7,381 nucleotides of DNA from Microbacterium sp. (GCA_031286555.1 JAITUD010000255.1:1-7381); one strand, 5' to 3'; numbered from the stretch's first letter, positions 1 to 6,675 are shown. Notes: generated from the letters alone by a model not told the origin. A program made the numbers and translations.

Positions 1-1268
1 AGCTCGGGGCTGTCCGCCAGCACGAGGTTCACGTAGACCATGCCGGCCTCGATCTTGTCGGCCACGCGCTCCGCCTGTGCGGCATCCGTCGTGAACACGT
101 ACGAGCCGAGACCGAACGAGGTGTCGTTCGCCAGGGCGACAGCGGCGTCCTCGTCGGCGACGCGGTAGACCACAGCGGCCGGACCGAAGAGCTCCTCGCG
201 GTACACGTCCATCGCAGGCGTGACGTCGGCGAGCACGGTCGGTGCGAAGAACGCGCCCTCGCGGGTGCCGCCGGTCAGCAGCGTCGCGCCCTGCGCGACC
301 GCGCCGTCGATCTGCTCCTGCAGACGCTCCGCCGCAGCCTCCGACGACACAGGGCCGAGCACGGTGTCGTCCTGCATCGGGTCGGTCGCCGTGACCGCCG
401 CCATGGCCGCGGTGAACTTCTCGGTGAACTCCTCGTACAGGCCGTCCACGACGATGAAGCGCTTCGCGCCGTTGCAGGCCTGGCCGTTGTTGTCCAGACG
501 CGCGTCGACGCCGGCCTGCACCGTCGCATCCAGGTCATCGGTCGACAGCACGATGAACGGGTCGGACCCGCCCAGCTCCAGCGCGACCTTCTTCAGGTTG
601 CGGCCGGCGACCTCGGCGACGGCGGCACCGGCGCGCTCGGAGCCGGTCAGCGAGACGCCCGCGATCCGCGGGTCGGCGATCATGCCCGCGATCTGCTCGT
701 TGGTCGCGAGGATGTTCTGGTACGCGCCGGCGGGGAAGCCGGCGTCGCGGTAGATCTCCGCGATCGCAGTCGACGACTCGGGGCACTGCGGCGCCGGCTT
801 CAGCAGGATCGTGTTGCCGACGATCAGGTTCGGTGCGGCGAAGCGCACGATCTGATAGGCCGGGAAGTTCCACGGCATGATGCCGATCAGCGGGCCCAGC
901 GAGGAGCGGCGGATGATCGCCGACCCCTCCCCCAGGATCGCGATCGGCTGGTCGGCCATGATCGCCTCGGCCTGGTCGGCGTAGTACTCGGCGATGTCGG
1001 CGGCGAAGTCGACCTCTCCGAGCGCGGCCTCGCGGGGCTTGCCCATCTCGCGCACGAAGATGTCGGCCAGCTCCTCGCGGCGCTCGCGGTGCAGCTGCGC
1101 CATCCGGCGGATCAGCTCGGCGCGCTCGGCGACGGTCGACGTGCGGGACCAGGTGCGGTGCGCCTCGGCGGCGGATGCCACGGCCTGCTCGACCTGCTCA
1201 TCGGTGAGCGTGTCGAACGAGGCGAGGGTCTGCCCGGTTGCCGGATTGACGACGGCGTAGTCGGTCAT
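1..1268 (-). CDS. NAD(P)-dependent aldehyde dehydrogenase, YneI/Sad (GabD1) type, 3' end missing; candidate 4-aminobutanal or succinate-semialdehyde dehydrogenase
   Basis: The reading frame opens at ATG 1268 and runs off the window without a stop, giving 422 visible residues. Family members are about 455-460 long, so roughly 35 residues with the C-terminal glycine-rich motif are lost. Visible aldehyde dehydrogenase landmarks are MPWNFP (131-136, Asn134), cofactor-site Lys157 in LLKPA, VALELGG with general base Glu231, NNGQAC with nucleophile Cys265, and REELFGP (357-363). The segment RFAAPNL (142-148) is typical of the YneI/GabD1 branch, whose known members oxidise succinic semialdehyde. Position Cys-6 is Asp259, where GabD-type enzymes have a carboxylate-binding Arg, so an amine-bearing aldehyde such as 4-aminobutanal is a reasonable alternative substrate; this is inference. 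Lys157-Pro-Ala is followed by Pro160, not the Glu of strict NAD enzymes, so NADP use is possible. The start lies 11 bases after gabD, behind a good ribosome binding site. Confidence 0.9.
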   Translation of the reverse strand, partial: MTDYAVVNPATGQTLASFDTLTDEQVEQAVASAAEAHRTWSRTSTVAERAELIRRMAQLHRERREELADIFVREMGKPREAALGEVDFAADIAEYYADQAEAIMADQPIAILGEGSAIIRRSSLGPLIGIMPWNFPAYQIVRFAAPNLIVGNTILLKPAPQCPESSTAIAEIYRDAGFPAGAYQNILATNEQIAGMIADPRIAGVSLTGSERAGAAVAEVAGRNLKKVALELGGSDPFIVLSTDDLDATVQAGVDARLDNNGQACNGAKRFIVVDGLYEEFTEKFTAAMAAVTATDPMQDDTVLGPVSSEAAAERLQEQIDGAVAQGATLLTGGTREGAFFAPTVLADVTPAMDVYREELFGPAAVVYRVADEDAAVALANDTSFGLGSYVFTTDAAQAERVADKIEAGMVYVNLVLADSPE

Positions 1269-1272
1269 GATG

Positions 1273-1280
1273 CTTCCTCT
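1273..1280 (-). promoter_or_regulatory. Ribosome binding site of the second aldehyde dehydrogenase
   Basis: The minus strand reads AGAGGAAG here, with the AGGA core at 1278-1275 and 6 bases before the ATG at 1268. It touches the last base of the gabD stop codon, so a ribosome ending gabD would be positioned next to it. It supports the chosen start. Confidence 0.7.
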
Positions 1281-2755
1281 CAGTCGTTGGGGATGAGCGT
1301 GTACTTGGTGGACAGGTACTCGTGAATGCCCTCGAAACCGCCCTCGCGGCCGATGCCGGACTGCTTGACACCGCCGAACGGAGCGGCGGCGTTCGAGACG
1401 ACCCCGACGTTCAGACCCATCATGCCGGTCTCCAGGGCGTCGATCATGCGGTGGCCGCGCGCCAGGTTCTCGGTGAAGACGTACGAGACCAGCCCGTACT
1501 CGGTGTCGTTGGCCAGGCGCACGCCCTCGGCCTCGTCCTTGAACGTCGCGATCGCGAGCACCGGTCCGAAGATCTCCTCGCGCAGGATGTCGCTGCCCGC
1601 TGCCACCTCGGTGACGACGGTCGGCTCGTAGAACGTGCCCTCGCCCTCCAGCGCGTGACCGCCGGCGAGCACCTTCGCGCCGCGGTCCACGGCATCCTGG
1701 ACCAGCTCGCCGGCCTTGGCGACGGCCTTCTCGTCGATCAGCGGGCCGATCGTGATGCCGTCCTCGGTGCCGCGGCCGATCCTCATCGCCTTCACACGCT
1801 CGGCGACCCGGTTCGCGAACTCCTCGGCGACGCTCTCGTGCACGATGAAGCGGTTCGCCGCGGTGCAGGCCTGGCCGATGTTGCGGAACTTCGCCAGCAG
1901 CGCGCCCTCGACCGCCTTGTCCAGGTCGGCGTCCTCGAAGACGACGAACGGAGCGTTGCCACCGAGCTCCATGGACACCCGCAGCACACCCTGTGCCGCC
2001 TGCTCGATGAGCTTCTGGCCGACCGGGGTGGAGCCGGTGAACGACAGCTTGCGCAGCCGCGGGTCGGCGATGATCGGCGCCGACAGAGCGCCGGAGCGCG
2101 TGGTCTGCACGACGTTCACGACGCCGGCGGGCAGGCCCGCCTCTTCGAGAAGGCCCATGAAGAACATCGTCGTCAGCGGCGTGAGCGCGGCGGGCTTGAC
2201 CACGACCGTGCAGCCCGCGGCGAGAGCCGGGGCGATCTTGCGGGTCGCCATCGCGAACGGGAAGTTCCACGGCGTGATGAAGAACGACGGGCCGACGGGG
2301 CGCTGCGAGACGACCATCCGTCCGGTTCCCTCGGGGTTCAGGCCGTAGCGGCCGGTGATGCGCACGGCCTCCTCGCTGAACCAGCGCAGGAACTCGCCGC
2401 CGTACGCGACCTCGCCGCGCGACTCGGCGAGGGGCTTGCCCATCTCGAGCGTCATCAGCAGCGCGAGATCCTCCTTGTGCTCCTGCACCAGCTCCCACGC
2501 GCGGCGCAGGATGTCGCTGCGCGTGCGCGGGGCCGTGGCGGCCCAGGCGTCCTGCGCGGCGACGGCGGCGTCGAGCGCGCGCTGACCGTCCGCCGGCGAG
2601 GCGTCCGCGATCGTGCGGATGACGGCGCCGGTGGCGGGGTCGTGCACGTCGAAGGTGCGCCCCTCCTCGGCATCCGTCCATTCGCCGCCGATGTAGAGAC
2701 CCGTGCGGACGCGGGCGAGCAGGTCCTGCTCGTTCTGTGCAAGTGCAGTGCTCAT
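1280..2755 (-). CDS. gabD: Succinate-semialdehyde dehydrogenase [NAD(P)+], GabD type
   Basis: This cytosolic enzyme oxidises succinic semialdehyde to succinate, the last step of GABA breakdown. Its 491 residues are full length for the family. TPWNFP spans 161-166 (Asn164), cofactor-site Lys187 is in VVVKPA, SMELGG carries Glu263, NIGQAC carries nucleophile Cys297, REEIFGP is at 392-398, and the C-terminal PFGGVKQSGIGREGG is at 459-473. Arg172, Arg291 and Ser454 fall where human SSADH has Arg213, Arg334 and Ser498, which hold the substrate carboxylate; this alignment is from memory but argues strongly for succinic semialdehyde. The second cysteine of the human redox switch (Cys-X-Cys) is absent: the site reads CTAA. 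Ala190 follows KPA where NAD-specific enzymes have Glu, so NADP use is likely, as in E. coli GabD. Start ATG 2755 has AGGAAAGAG upstream and lies 25 bases after the permease stop. The C-terminus is intact, with stop TGA at 1282-1280. Confidence 0.9.
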   Translation of the reverse strand: MSTALAQNEQDLLARVRTGLYIGGEWTDAEEGRTFDVHDPATGAVIRTIADASPADGQRALDAAVAAQDAWAATAPRTRSDILRRAWELVQEHKEDLALLMTLEMGKPLAESRGEVAYGGEFLRWFSEEAVRITGRYGLNPEGTGRMVVSQRPVGPSFFITPWNFPFAMATRKIAPALAAGCTVVVKPAALTPLTTMFFMGLLEEAGLPAGVVNVVQTTRSGALSAPIIADPRLRKLSFTGSTPVGQKLIEQAAQGVLRVSMELGGNAPFVVFEDADLDKAVEGALLAKFRNIGQACTAANRFIVHESVAEEFANRVAERVKAMRIGRGTEDGITIGPLIDEKAVAKAGELVQDAVDRGAKVLAGGHALEGEGTFYEPTVVTEVAAGSDILREEIFGPVLAIATFKDEAEGVRLANDTEYGLVSYVFTENLARGHRMIDALETGMMGLNVGVVSNAAAPFGGVKQSGIGREGGFEGIHEYLSTKYTLIPND

Positions 2756-2760
2756 GATTT

Positions 2761-2769
2761 CTCTTTCCT
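2761..2769 (-). promoter_or_regulatory. Ribosome binding site of gabD
   Basis: The minus strand reads AGGAAAGAG within the 25-base gap between the permease stop and the gabD ATG. The purine-rich run ends 5 bases before the start; its AGGA core is 10 bases away. It is the only signal seen in this gap, and there is no hairpin that would separate the two genes transcriptionally. Confidence 0.6.
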
Positions 2770-2780
2770 GTCGATGTGGG

Positions 2781-4343
2781 TCAGCGGCGGTTGCTGGGCG
2801 GGGCGTCCATGCTCAGCGTCTTGCCCTGGAAGAAGGCCGGCGAGGCGAGCCTCTGGACGAGCATCAGCACCGCGCCGAAGACGAGCAGGCCGACGCCGAT
2901 GAAGAACACGATGCCGATGCCGCCCTTGCCGTGCGCATCCGCGCCGACGGCGATCGAGCCGTAGTCGGGCGCGAGGCTGTCGATCGCGGTGATCACGAAG
3001 AGCACCAGCAGGATGATGCCGCCGACGAGCGGGCTGGCGAACTTGAAGAAGAAGTCCTTGCCCGAGTCGAACCACTGGTGCCGGAAGTACCAGACGCACG
3101 ACAGCGCGGTGATGCCGTAGTAGAAGCAGATCATCATGCCCAGCGCGAGGATCGTGTCCCACAGCGCGTCCTCGCTGAGGAAGCGCATCACCGCATAGAA
3201 GCCGCCGGCGACGACGGCGGAGGCGATCGTCGCGAAGCCCGGTGTGAAGAACCGCGGGCTGACCCCGCCGAACTTCTTCGGCACGGCGCCGTAGTGGCCC
3301 ATCGCGAGCAGCGTGCGTGCCGGCGAGATGAAGGTCGACTGCAGCGACGACGCCGACGAGGTCAGCACCGCCAGCGAGAGCAGGAACGCCAGGCCGCCCA
3401 TCACCGGACCGGACAGCGCGAAGAAGACGTTGCCGCCGATCTCCTCGTTGTTGAGCCCGAGGCCCTTGTCGCCGATGCCGGAGTACATCAGGCTGCTGAC
3501 CGTGAGGAGCAGGTAGATCGCGATGATCGAGACCACGGTGAGCATGGCCGCGCGACCCGGCGTGCGCTCGGGATCCTTCGCCTCCTCGTTCATGGTGAGG
3601 GTGACATCCCAGCCCCAGAACATGAAGACGGAGGCGGAGAGGCCCATCACGATCATGGACAGACCGCCCTGGATCGCGAACGGGTTGAACCATGCCAGTT
3701 CGGGCATATGCGGCTCGAAGGCGTTGCCCTGCACGGTCTCGACGATCGCCATCACGGCGAACAGCACCAGGATCACGACCTGGAAGGCGACGAGGCCGTA
3801 CTGCATCTTCTGCGAGGTCGACACGTCGCGGTACGACACCCACGCGGCGAGGGCGACGAAGGCGAGGCACACCCCGACGTTCACGAACGGGTTCTTGGTG
3901 ATCTCTGCGATCGCCTCGTTGCCGGAGATCTGCGAGATCAGCAGGAAGAGGAAGTCCACCGCGATGCCGGCGAGGTTCGAGAGCACCAGGATCGTCGCGA
4001 CGATCAGTCCCCAGCCCGCCATCCATCCGACGTAGGGGCCGAAGGCCCGGGTGGCCCAGGTGAACGAGGTTCCCGAGTCGGGCATGGCCTTGTTCAGCTC
4101 GCGGTAGCCGAAGGCGACGAGCAGCATCGGGATGAAGCCGAGCAGCAGGATCGCGGGCACCTGGAAGCCGACGGCGTTCACCGCCCCGCCGATGCCGGCG
4201 GTGTAGGTGTACGCGGGGGCGATGCACGAGATGCCCATCACCAGGGCGCCGAGGACGCCCACGGTCCCGACGCTCAGGCCCTTGCGGGAGATCCCCGTGG
4301 TCACGGAGGAATCGGGCTCCGTCGCCCGGTTCGCGGTGGTCAT
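2781..4343 (-). CDS. APC-superfamily amino acid/polyamine permease, probable putrescine (or GABA) importer
   Basis: The protein has 520 residues and about twelve hydrophobic segments, near 27-50, 58-80, 104-136, 154-170, 183-201, 229-248, 265-285, 314-335, 368-388, 394-415, 437-455 and 475-496, so it is an integral membrane transporter. APC hallmarks are the unwound TM1 motif GISCIAPA (37-44), PDSGTSFTWATRAFG (88-102) after TM2, and NEEAKDPERTPGRA (252-265) in the loop after TM6, with FWGWD (242-246) just before it. These transporters usually work as proton- or sodium-coupled symporters or as exchangers. Substrate cannot be read from sequence. Lying inside a putrescine oxidase and gabD cluster makes putrescine the best guess and GABA the next. 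ATG 4343 shares its A with the upstream stop codon (TGATG) and has a clear AGGAG 7 bases before it. The N-terminus (1-22) and C-terminus (from about 497) are polar tails expected in the cytoplasm. Confidence 0.9.
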   Translation of the reverse strand: MTTANRATEPDSSVTTGISRKGLSVGTVGVLGALVMGISCIAPAYTYTAGIGGAVNAVGFQVPAILLLGFIPMLLVAFGYRELNKAMPDSGTSFTWATRAFGPYVGWMAGWGLIVATILVLSNLAGIAVDFLFLLISQISGNEAIAEITKNPFVNVGVCLAFVALAAWVSYRDVSTSQKMQYGLVAFQVVILVLFAVMAIVETVQGNAFEPHMPELAWFNPFAIQGGLSMIVMGLSASVFMFWGWDVTLTMNEEAKDPERTPGRAAMLTVVSIIAIYLLLTVSSLMYSGIGDKGLGLNNEEIGGNVFFALSGPVMGGLAFLLSLAVLTSSASSLQSTFISPARTLLAMGHYGAVPKKFGGVSPRFFTPGFATIASAVVAGGFYAVMRFLSEDALWDTILALGMMICFYYGITALSCVWYFRHQWFDSGKDFFFKFASPLVGGIILLVLFVITAIDSLAPDYGSIAVGADAHGKGGIGIVFFIGVGLLVFGAVLMLVQRLASPAFFQGKTLSMDAPPSNRR

Positions 4344-4345
4344 CA
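4341..4345 (-). other. TGATG stop/start overlap between the universal stress gene and the permease gene
   Basis: On the minus strand TGA (4345-4343) ends the universal stress gene and ATG (4343-4341) begins the permease, sharing one base. This is a classic arrangement for translational re-initiation and fixes both ends. The permease also has its own Shine-Dalgarno sequence, so it need not depend fully on coupling. Confidence 0.85.
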
Positions 4346-5227
4346 GCGGACTCCTGCTTCGGTGCCGGTACGCGGCACCACGATCATGGGGACGGGCAGT
4401 TCGCGGAGCATCTTCGCCGCGGTCGACCCGAGGAACAGACGGCGCGGCTGCGCCAGGCGGCTGGAGCCGACCAGCACGAGCTCACCGGGCAGCCAGTCCA
4501 GCTGCGCGACGGCGTCCTCGATGCTGTCGCCGCCGGCCTGAAGCACCTCGACCTCGGTCTCGGCGGGCAGCCGGTCCCTCGCCTCGGCGAGCACCTGGTC
4601 GACGTGCGCGTCCTGCACCAGGGTGATGGCGCCGGTGTTGAGCCCCGCGGGCACGTCGAGCGGCACCCGCGAGACGAGGCGCACGGCCGCACCGGATGCT
4701 GCGGCGAGGCGCACGGCGCTCTGCAGCAGCCGCTCGGCACCAGGGCGGGTGCCGGTGGCGACCGTGATGCGCGGCAGCCCGGCATCCGGCTCACCCGACA
4801 GCCCGGCGGGCGCGAGCGCGACCGGCACCGTCGAGGTGTGCAGCAGTTCGGATGCCACGGAGCCGAGCCTGTGCCGGCGCAGCGCGCCGCCGTTGGCGGC
4901 GCCGAGCACGAGCACGGCGGCGCCGAACTCGTCGGCGGCGGCGAGCAGGCCCTCACCGAAGGACTCGGCGAAACGCACGTGCGCGCTGTGCACCATCCCC
5001 GCGGGGATCGCCGTCGCGGCATCCTCGAGCCAGCTGCGTGCCTGGTTCCGGAGCAGGTCCTCGTAGGCGCGCTCCGGCGCGACCGCCTTGCTGCGCGTGC
5101 CCTCGAGCGGCAGCACGATCACGACGTGCAGGCGGGCTGACGTCGCCTTCGCGAGCCGGATGCCGAGCGCGAGCGCGTCGGCCCCGGCTGCCGTGGCCGT
5201 GTAGCCGACGACGATCGGACTGGTCAT
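4343..5227 (-). CDS. Tandem-domain universal stress protein (UspA family)
   Basis: The product has 294 residues and two Usp domains: about 1-141, opening with SPIVVGYTATAAG, and about 152-287, opening with PRITVATGT. Each ends in the nucleotide-loop region: LGAANGGALRRHRLGS (108-123) and VGSSRLAQPRRLFLGS (253-268). Against the ATP-binding consensus G-x2-G-x9-G(S/T), the first and last Gly are kept, but the middle Gly is Asn112 in domain 1 and Arg257 in domain 2, so ATP binding is uncertain. Two-domain Usps of this size are common in actinobacteria, where several are linked to redox, hypoxia or nutrient stress; the role here is unknown. No membrane segment or signal peptide is seen, so it is cytosolic. 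I chose ATG 5227 because it overlaps the puo stop by four bases (ATGA) and is followed at once by the domain. An in-frame upstream extension to 5419 is Arg-rich and is only a shadow of puo. Confidence 0.9.
   Translation of the reverse strand: MTSPIVVGYTATAAGADALALGIRLAKATSARLHVVIVLPLEGTRSKAVAPERAYEDLLRNQARSWLEDAATAIPAGMVHSAHVRFAESFGEGLLAAADEFGAAVLVLGAANGGALRRHRLGSVASELLHTSTVPVALAPAGLSGEPDAGLPRITVATGTRPGAERLLQSAVRLAAASGAAVRLVSRVPLDVPAGLNTGAITLVQDAHVDQVLAEARDRLPAETEVEVLQAGGDSIEDAVAQLDWLPGELVLVGSSRLAQPRRLFLGSTAAKMLRELPVPMIVVPRTGTEAGVR
4351..4355 (-). promoter_or_regulatory. Ribosome binding site of the permease gene
   Basis: AGGAG on the minus strand lies inside the 3' end of the universal stress gene, with a 7-base spacer to ATG 4343. 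It is the best-matched Shine-Dalgarno sequence in the window and confirms the permease start. Confidence 0.75.
5224..5227 (-). other. ATGA start/stop overlap between puo and the universal stress gene
   Basis: On the minus strand ATG (5227-5225) starts the universal stress gene and TGA (5226-5224) ends puo. No convincing Shine-Dalgarno sequence precedes this ATG (the upstream bases read GCGGACGGCTC), so translation of the stress gene probably depends on ribosomes arriving from puo. Confidence 0.85.
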
Positions 5228-6585
5228 GAGCCGTCCGCGGCGAGGATGTTCGCCGCGGCCAGACGACCCATGCGGATCGCGCCGTCGACGTGCTGGTAAC
5301 CGGCGCCCGCCATGTCGCTGCAGGCGAAGTGGATCGGGCCGACGGCGGCGCGCAGGTCGGCTCCGTAGCGGTGCAGGCCGCCCATGTCGAAGCTCGCGGC
5401 GTAGGCGCCGCGGGTCCACTCCTCGGTGCCCCAGTCGCTCTCGTAGTAGACGACCGGGTTCTTCGCCTCGGGACCGTAGTAGTGCGACAGCGACTCGAGG
5501 ATGCGCTCCTTGCGCTCCTCGGCCGACAGCGTGAACAGGTCGTCCGCGTTCTGGTCGGACACGAAGCCCACCAGGGTGCCTCGCTCATCGCCGTGGTTGG
5601 TGTTGTCGTACGCCTCGTGCGAGAGCTCGTAGGGGCTGAACGCGGTGCCGGACAGGCCCTGCTCGCGCCAGAACGGGCGGTCGTAGACGGCGTGCACCTT
5701 GATCACGAAGCCCATCGACAGGTGCTGGTGCAGCTGGTGCTGGCGGCGCGGCAGCGAGGGCACGAACGAGATGCGGTCGTAGAGCACCGGCGCGTGCGCG
5801 AGGATCGCGTAGCGGGCGTGCACGGTGAGGTCGCCGTCGGCGTGAGCGACGACGCCGTCCTCGCCCCACTCCAGCGAGCGCACCGGGCTGTTCAGGAACA
5901 CGTCGTCTCCGAGACGGGCGGCCAGGGTCTGCGGCACCTGCTGCAGGCCGCCGACGACGCGCTTGTCCAGGATGAAGTCCGCGTCGACGAGGTTCGAGTA
6001 CGAACCGGCGGATGCCGCCATCAGCAGCGACTGCAGCAGCGAGAAGGTGTGCGTGGGCTTGGTGAGCATGGCCGAGCCGGTGGCGAAGGCGAGGTTGCGG
6101 ACCGCCTCGTCGTCGTCCGTCTGCGCGCGGAGCCACGCGTCCCAGGTGACGCGGTCCCACTCCTCGGCGTTCGGGTGCTCCCACGGACGGTCGGGGTCGA
6201 TCTCGGCGACCATCGCGTCGAGCCGCTCGGTGATCTCGGCGATGACGGCCTCGGTCTCCGCCGAGACCGGGAACATCTCGCCGGTGAAGCGGTGCAGCGT
6301 GCCGTCGGGGCCGACGTAGACGCTGTCGCCCTCGCGGTAGCGGCTGAAGGTCTCGAGACCGAGCTCCTCGATGGTCTCCTTGAGGGCGTCCTGGTCGGGC
6401 GAGACCCACTGACCGCCGAGCTCGAGCATGGCGCCGTCGATGACGTCGGTCCAGAGGCGGCCGCCGACGCGATCGCGGGCCTCGAGCACGGCGACCGTCA
6501 GGCCGGCCTGGCGCAGCCTGTTGGCCGCGGTCGTACCGGCAGCGCCGGCTCCGATGATGACCACGTCGCGAGTGATGTCCGTCAT
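5224..6585 (-). CDS. puo: Putrescine oxidase, FAD-dependent flavin monoamine oxidase family
   Basis: The enzyme oxidises putrescine with O2 to 4-aminobutanal, releasing NH3 and H2O2. Its 453 residues begin with the FAD dinucleotide fold VVIIGAGAAGTTAANRLRQAG (8-28), whose acidic strand end is LEARDRVGGR (34-43), then GGQWVSP (57-63). The C-terminal FAD segment is GPIHFACSDMAGAGYQHVDGA (416-436). The sequence resembles Rhodococcus erythropolis putrescine oxidase as I remember it, including Glu324 in SHEAYDNTN, reported there to recognise the distal amine of the substrate. Position 394 is Ala where human monoamine oxidases carry the cysteine that binds FAD covalently, so the FAD should be non-covalent, as in the Rhodococcus enzyme. 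No signal peptide is present, so H2O2 is made in the cytoplasm. ATG 6585 is backed by AGAAGGA with an 8-base spacer. Oxidation of a different primary amine (for example cadaverine) cannot be excluded. Confidence 0.9.
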   Translation of the reverse strand: MTDITRDVVIIGAGAAGTTAANRLRQAGLTVAVLEARDRVGGRLWTDVIDGAMLELGGQWVSPDQDALKETIEELGLETFSRYREGDSVYVGPDGTLHRFTGEMFPVSAETEAVIAEITERLDAMVAEIDPDRPWEHPNAEEWDRVTWDAWLRAQTDDDEAVRNLAFATGSAMLTKPTHTFSLLQSLLMAASAGSYSNLVDADFILDKRVVGGLQQVPQTLAARLGDDVFLNSPVRSLEWGEDGVVAHADGDLTVHARYAILAHAPVLYDRISFVPSLPRRQHQLHQHLSMGFVIKVHAVYDRPFWREQGLSGTAFSPYELSHEAYDNTNHGDERGTLVGFVSDQNADDLFTLSAEERKERILESLSHYYGPEAKNPVVYYESDWGTEEWTRGAYAASFDMGGLHRYGADLRAAVGPIHFACSDMAGAGYQHVDGAIRMGRLAAANILAADGS

Positions 6586-6593
6586 TGCACAGT

Positions 6594-6600
6594 TCCTTCT
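6594..6600 (-). promoter_or_regulatory. Ribosome binding site of puo
   Basis: The minus strand reads AGAAGGA, 8 bases before ATG 6585. It supports that start, which also places the FAD-binding motif at the expected distance (residue 8) from the N-terminus. Confidence 0.7.
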
Positions 6601-6628
6601 GTCGAGATGGCTGTTCGTAGTGGGGTGT

Positions 6629-6671
6629 ACCGGCCGCGCTCCGAGATCCCCCGACCCTTCGCGCGGCCGGT
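6629..6671 (-). terminator. Perfect 11-bp inverted repeat after gabT: possible terminator, attenuator or RNA-processing hairpin
   Basis: ACCGGCCGCGC at 6629-6639 and GCGCGGCCGGT at 6661-6671 are exact reverse complements around a 21-base loop. Transcribed on the minus strand, the hairpin starts 4 bases after the gabT stop codon and ends about 43 bases before the puo ATG. The stem is almost all G-C and should be very stable. No run of U follows it (the next minus-strand bases are ACACCCCACTAC), so it is not a canonical intrinsic terminator. Tail-less hairpins have been proposed as terminators in actinobacteria. It could instead only reduce read-through, protect the gabT mRNA 3' end, or be an operator. 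The rest of the 90-base spacer (6586-6675) holds the puo ribosome binding site; I see no convincing -35/-10 pair. Confidence 0.45.
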
Positions 6672-6675
6672 GGTC

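Noticed and set aside
1322..2902. Long plus-strand open frame (526 codons) opposite gabD
   Set aside because: It is antisense to a fully conserved dehydrogenase. Its translation is low-complexity, rich in Arg, Ala, Gly, Asp and His, with no recognisable motif. This is expected opposite GC-rich genes with few stop codons.
2703..4541. Long plus-strand open frame (612 codons) opposite the permease
   Set aside because: The translation is dominated by His, Asp, Glu, Arg and Gln, the mirror image of hydrophobic membrane codons. It has no plausible ribosome binding site or domain and spans several real genes.
5228..5419. 64-residue N-terminal extension of the universal stress protein from an upstream start at 5419
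   Set aside because: The extension is Arg/Pro-rich, lies entirely inside puo in another frame, and has no Usp homology. The start at 5227 gives the ATGA overlap and places the Usp fold at residue 3.
6586..6675. A sigma-70-type promoter for puo in the gabT-puo spacer
   Set aside because: TACGAA and TACACC are weak -10 candidates on the minus strand, but no acceptable -35 lies at the right distance; the region upstream is the G-C hairpin. It cannot be called from sequence alone.
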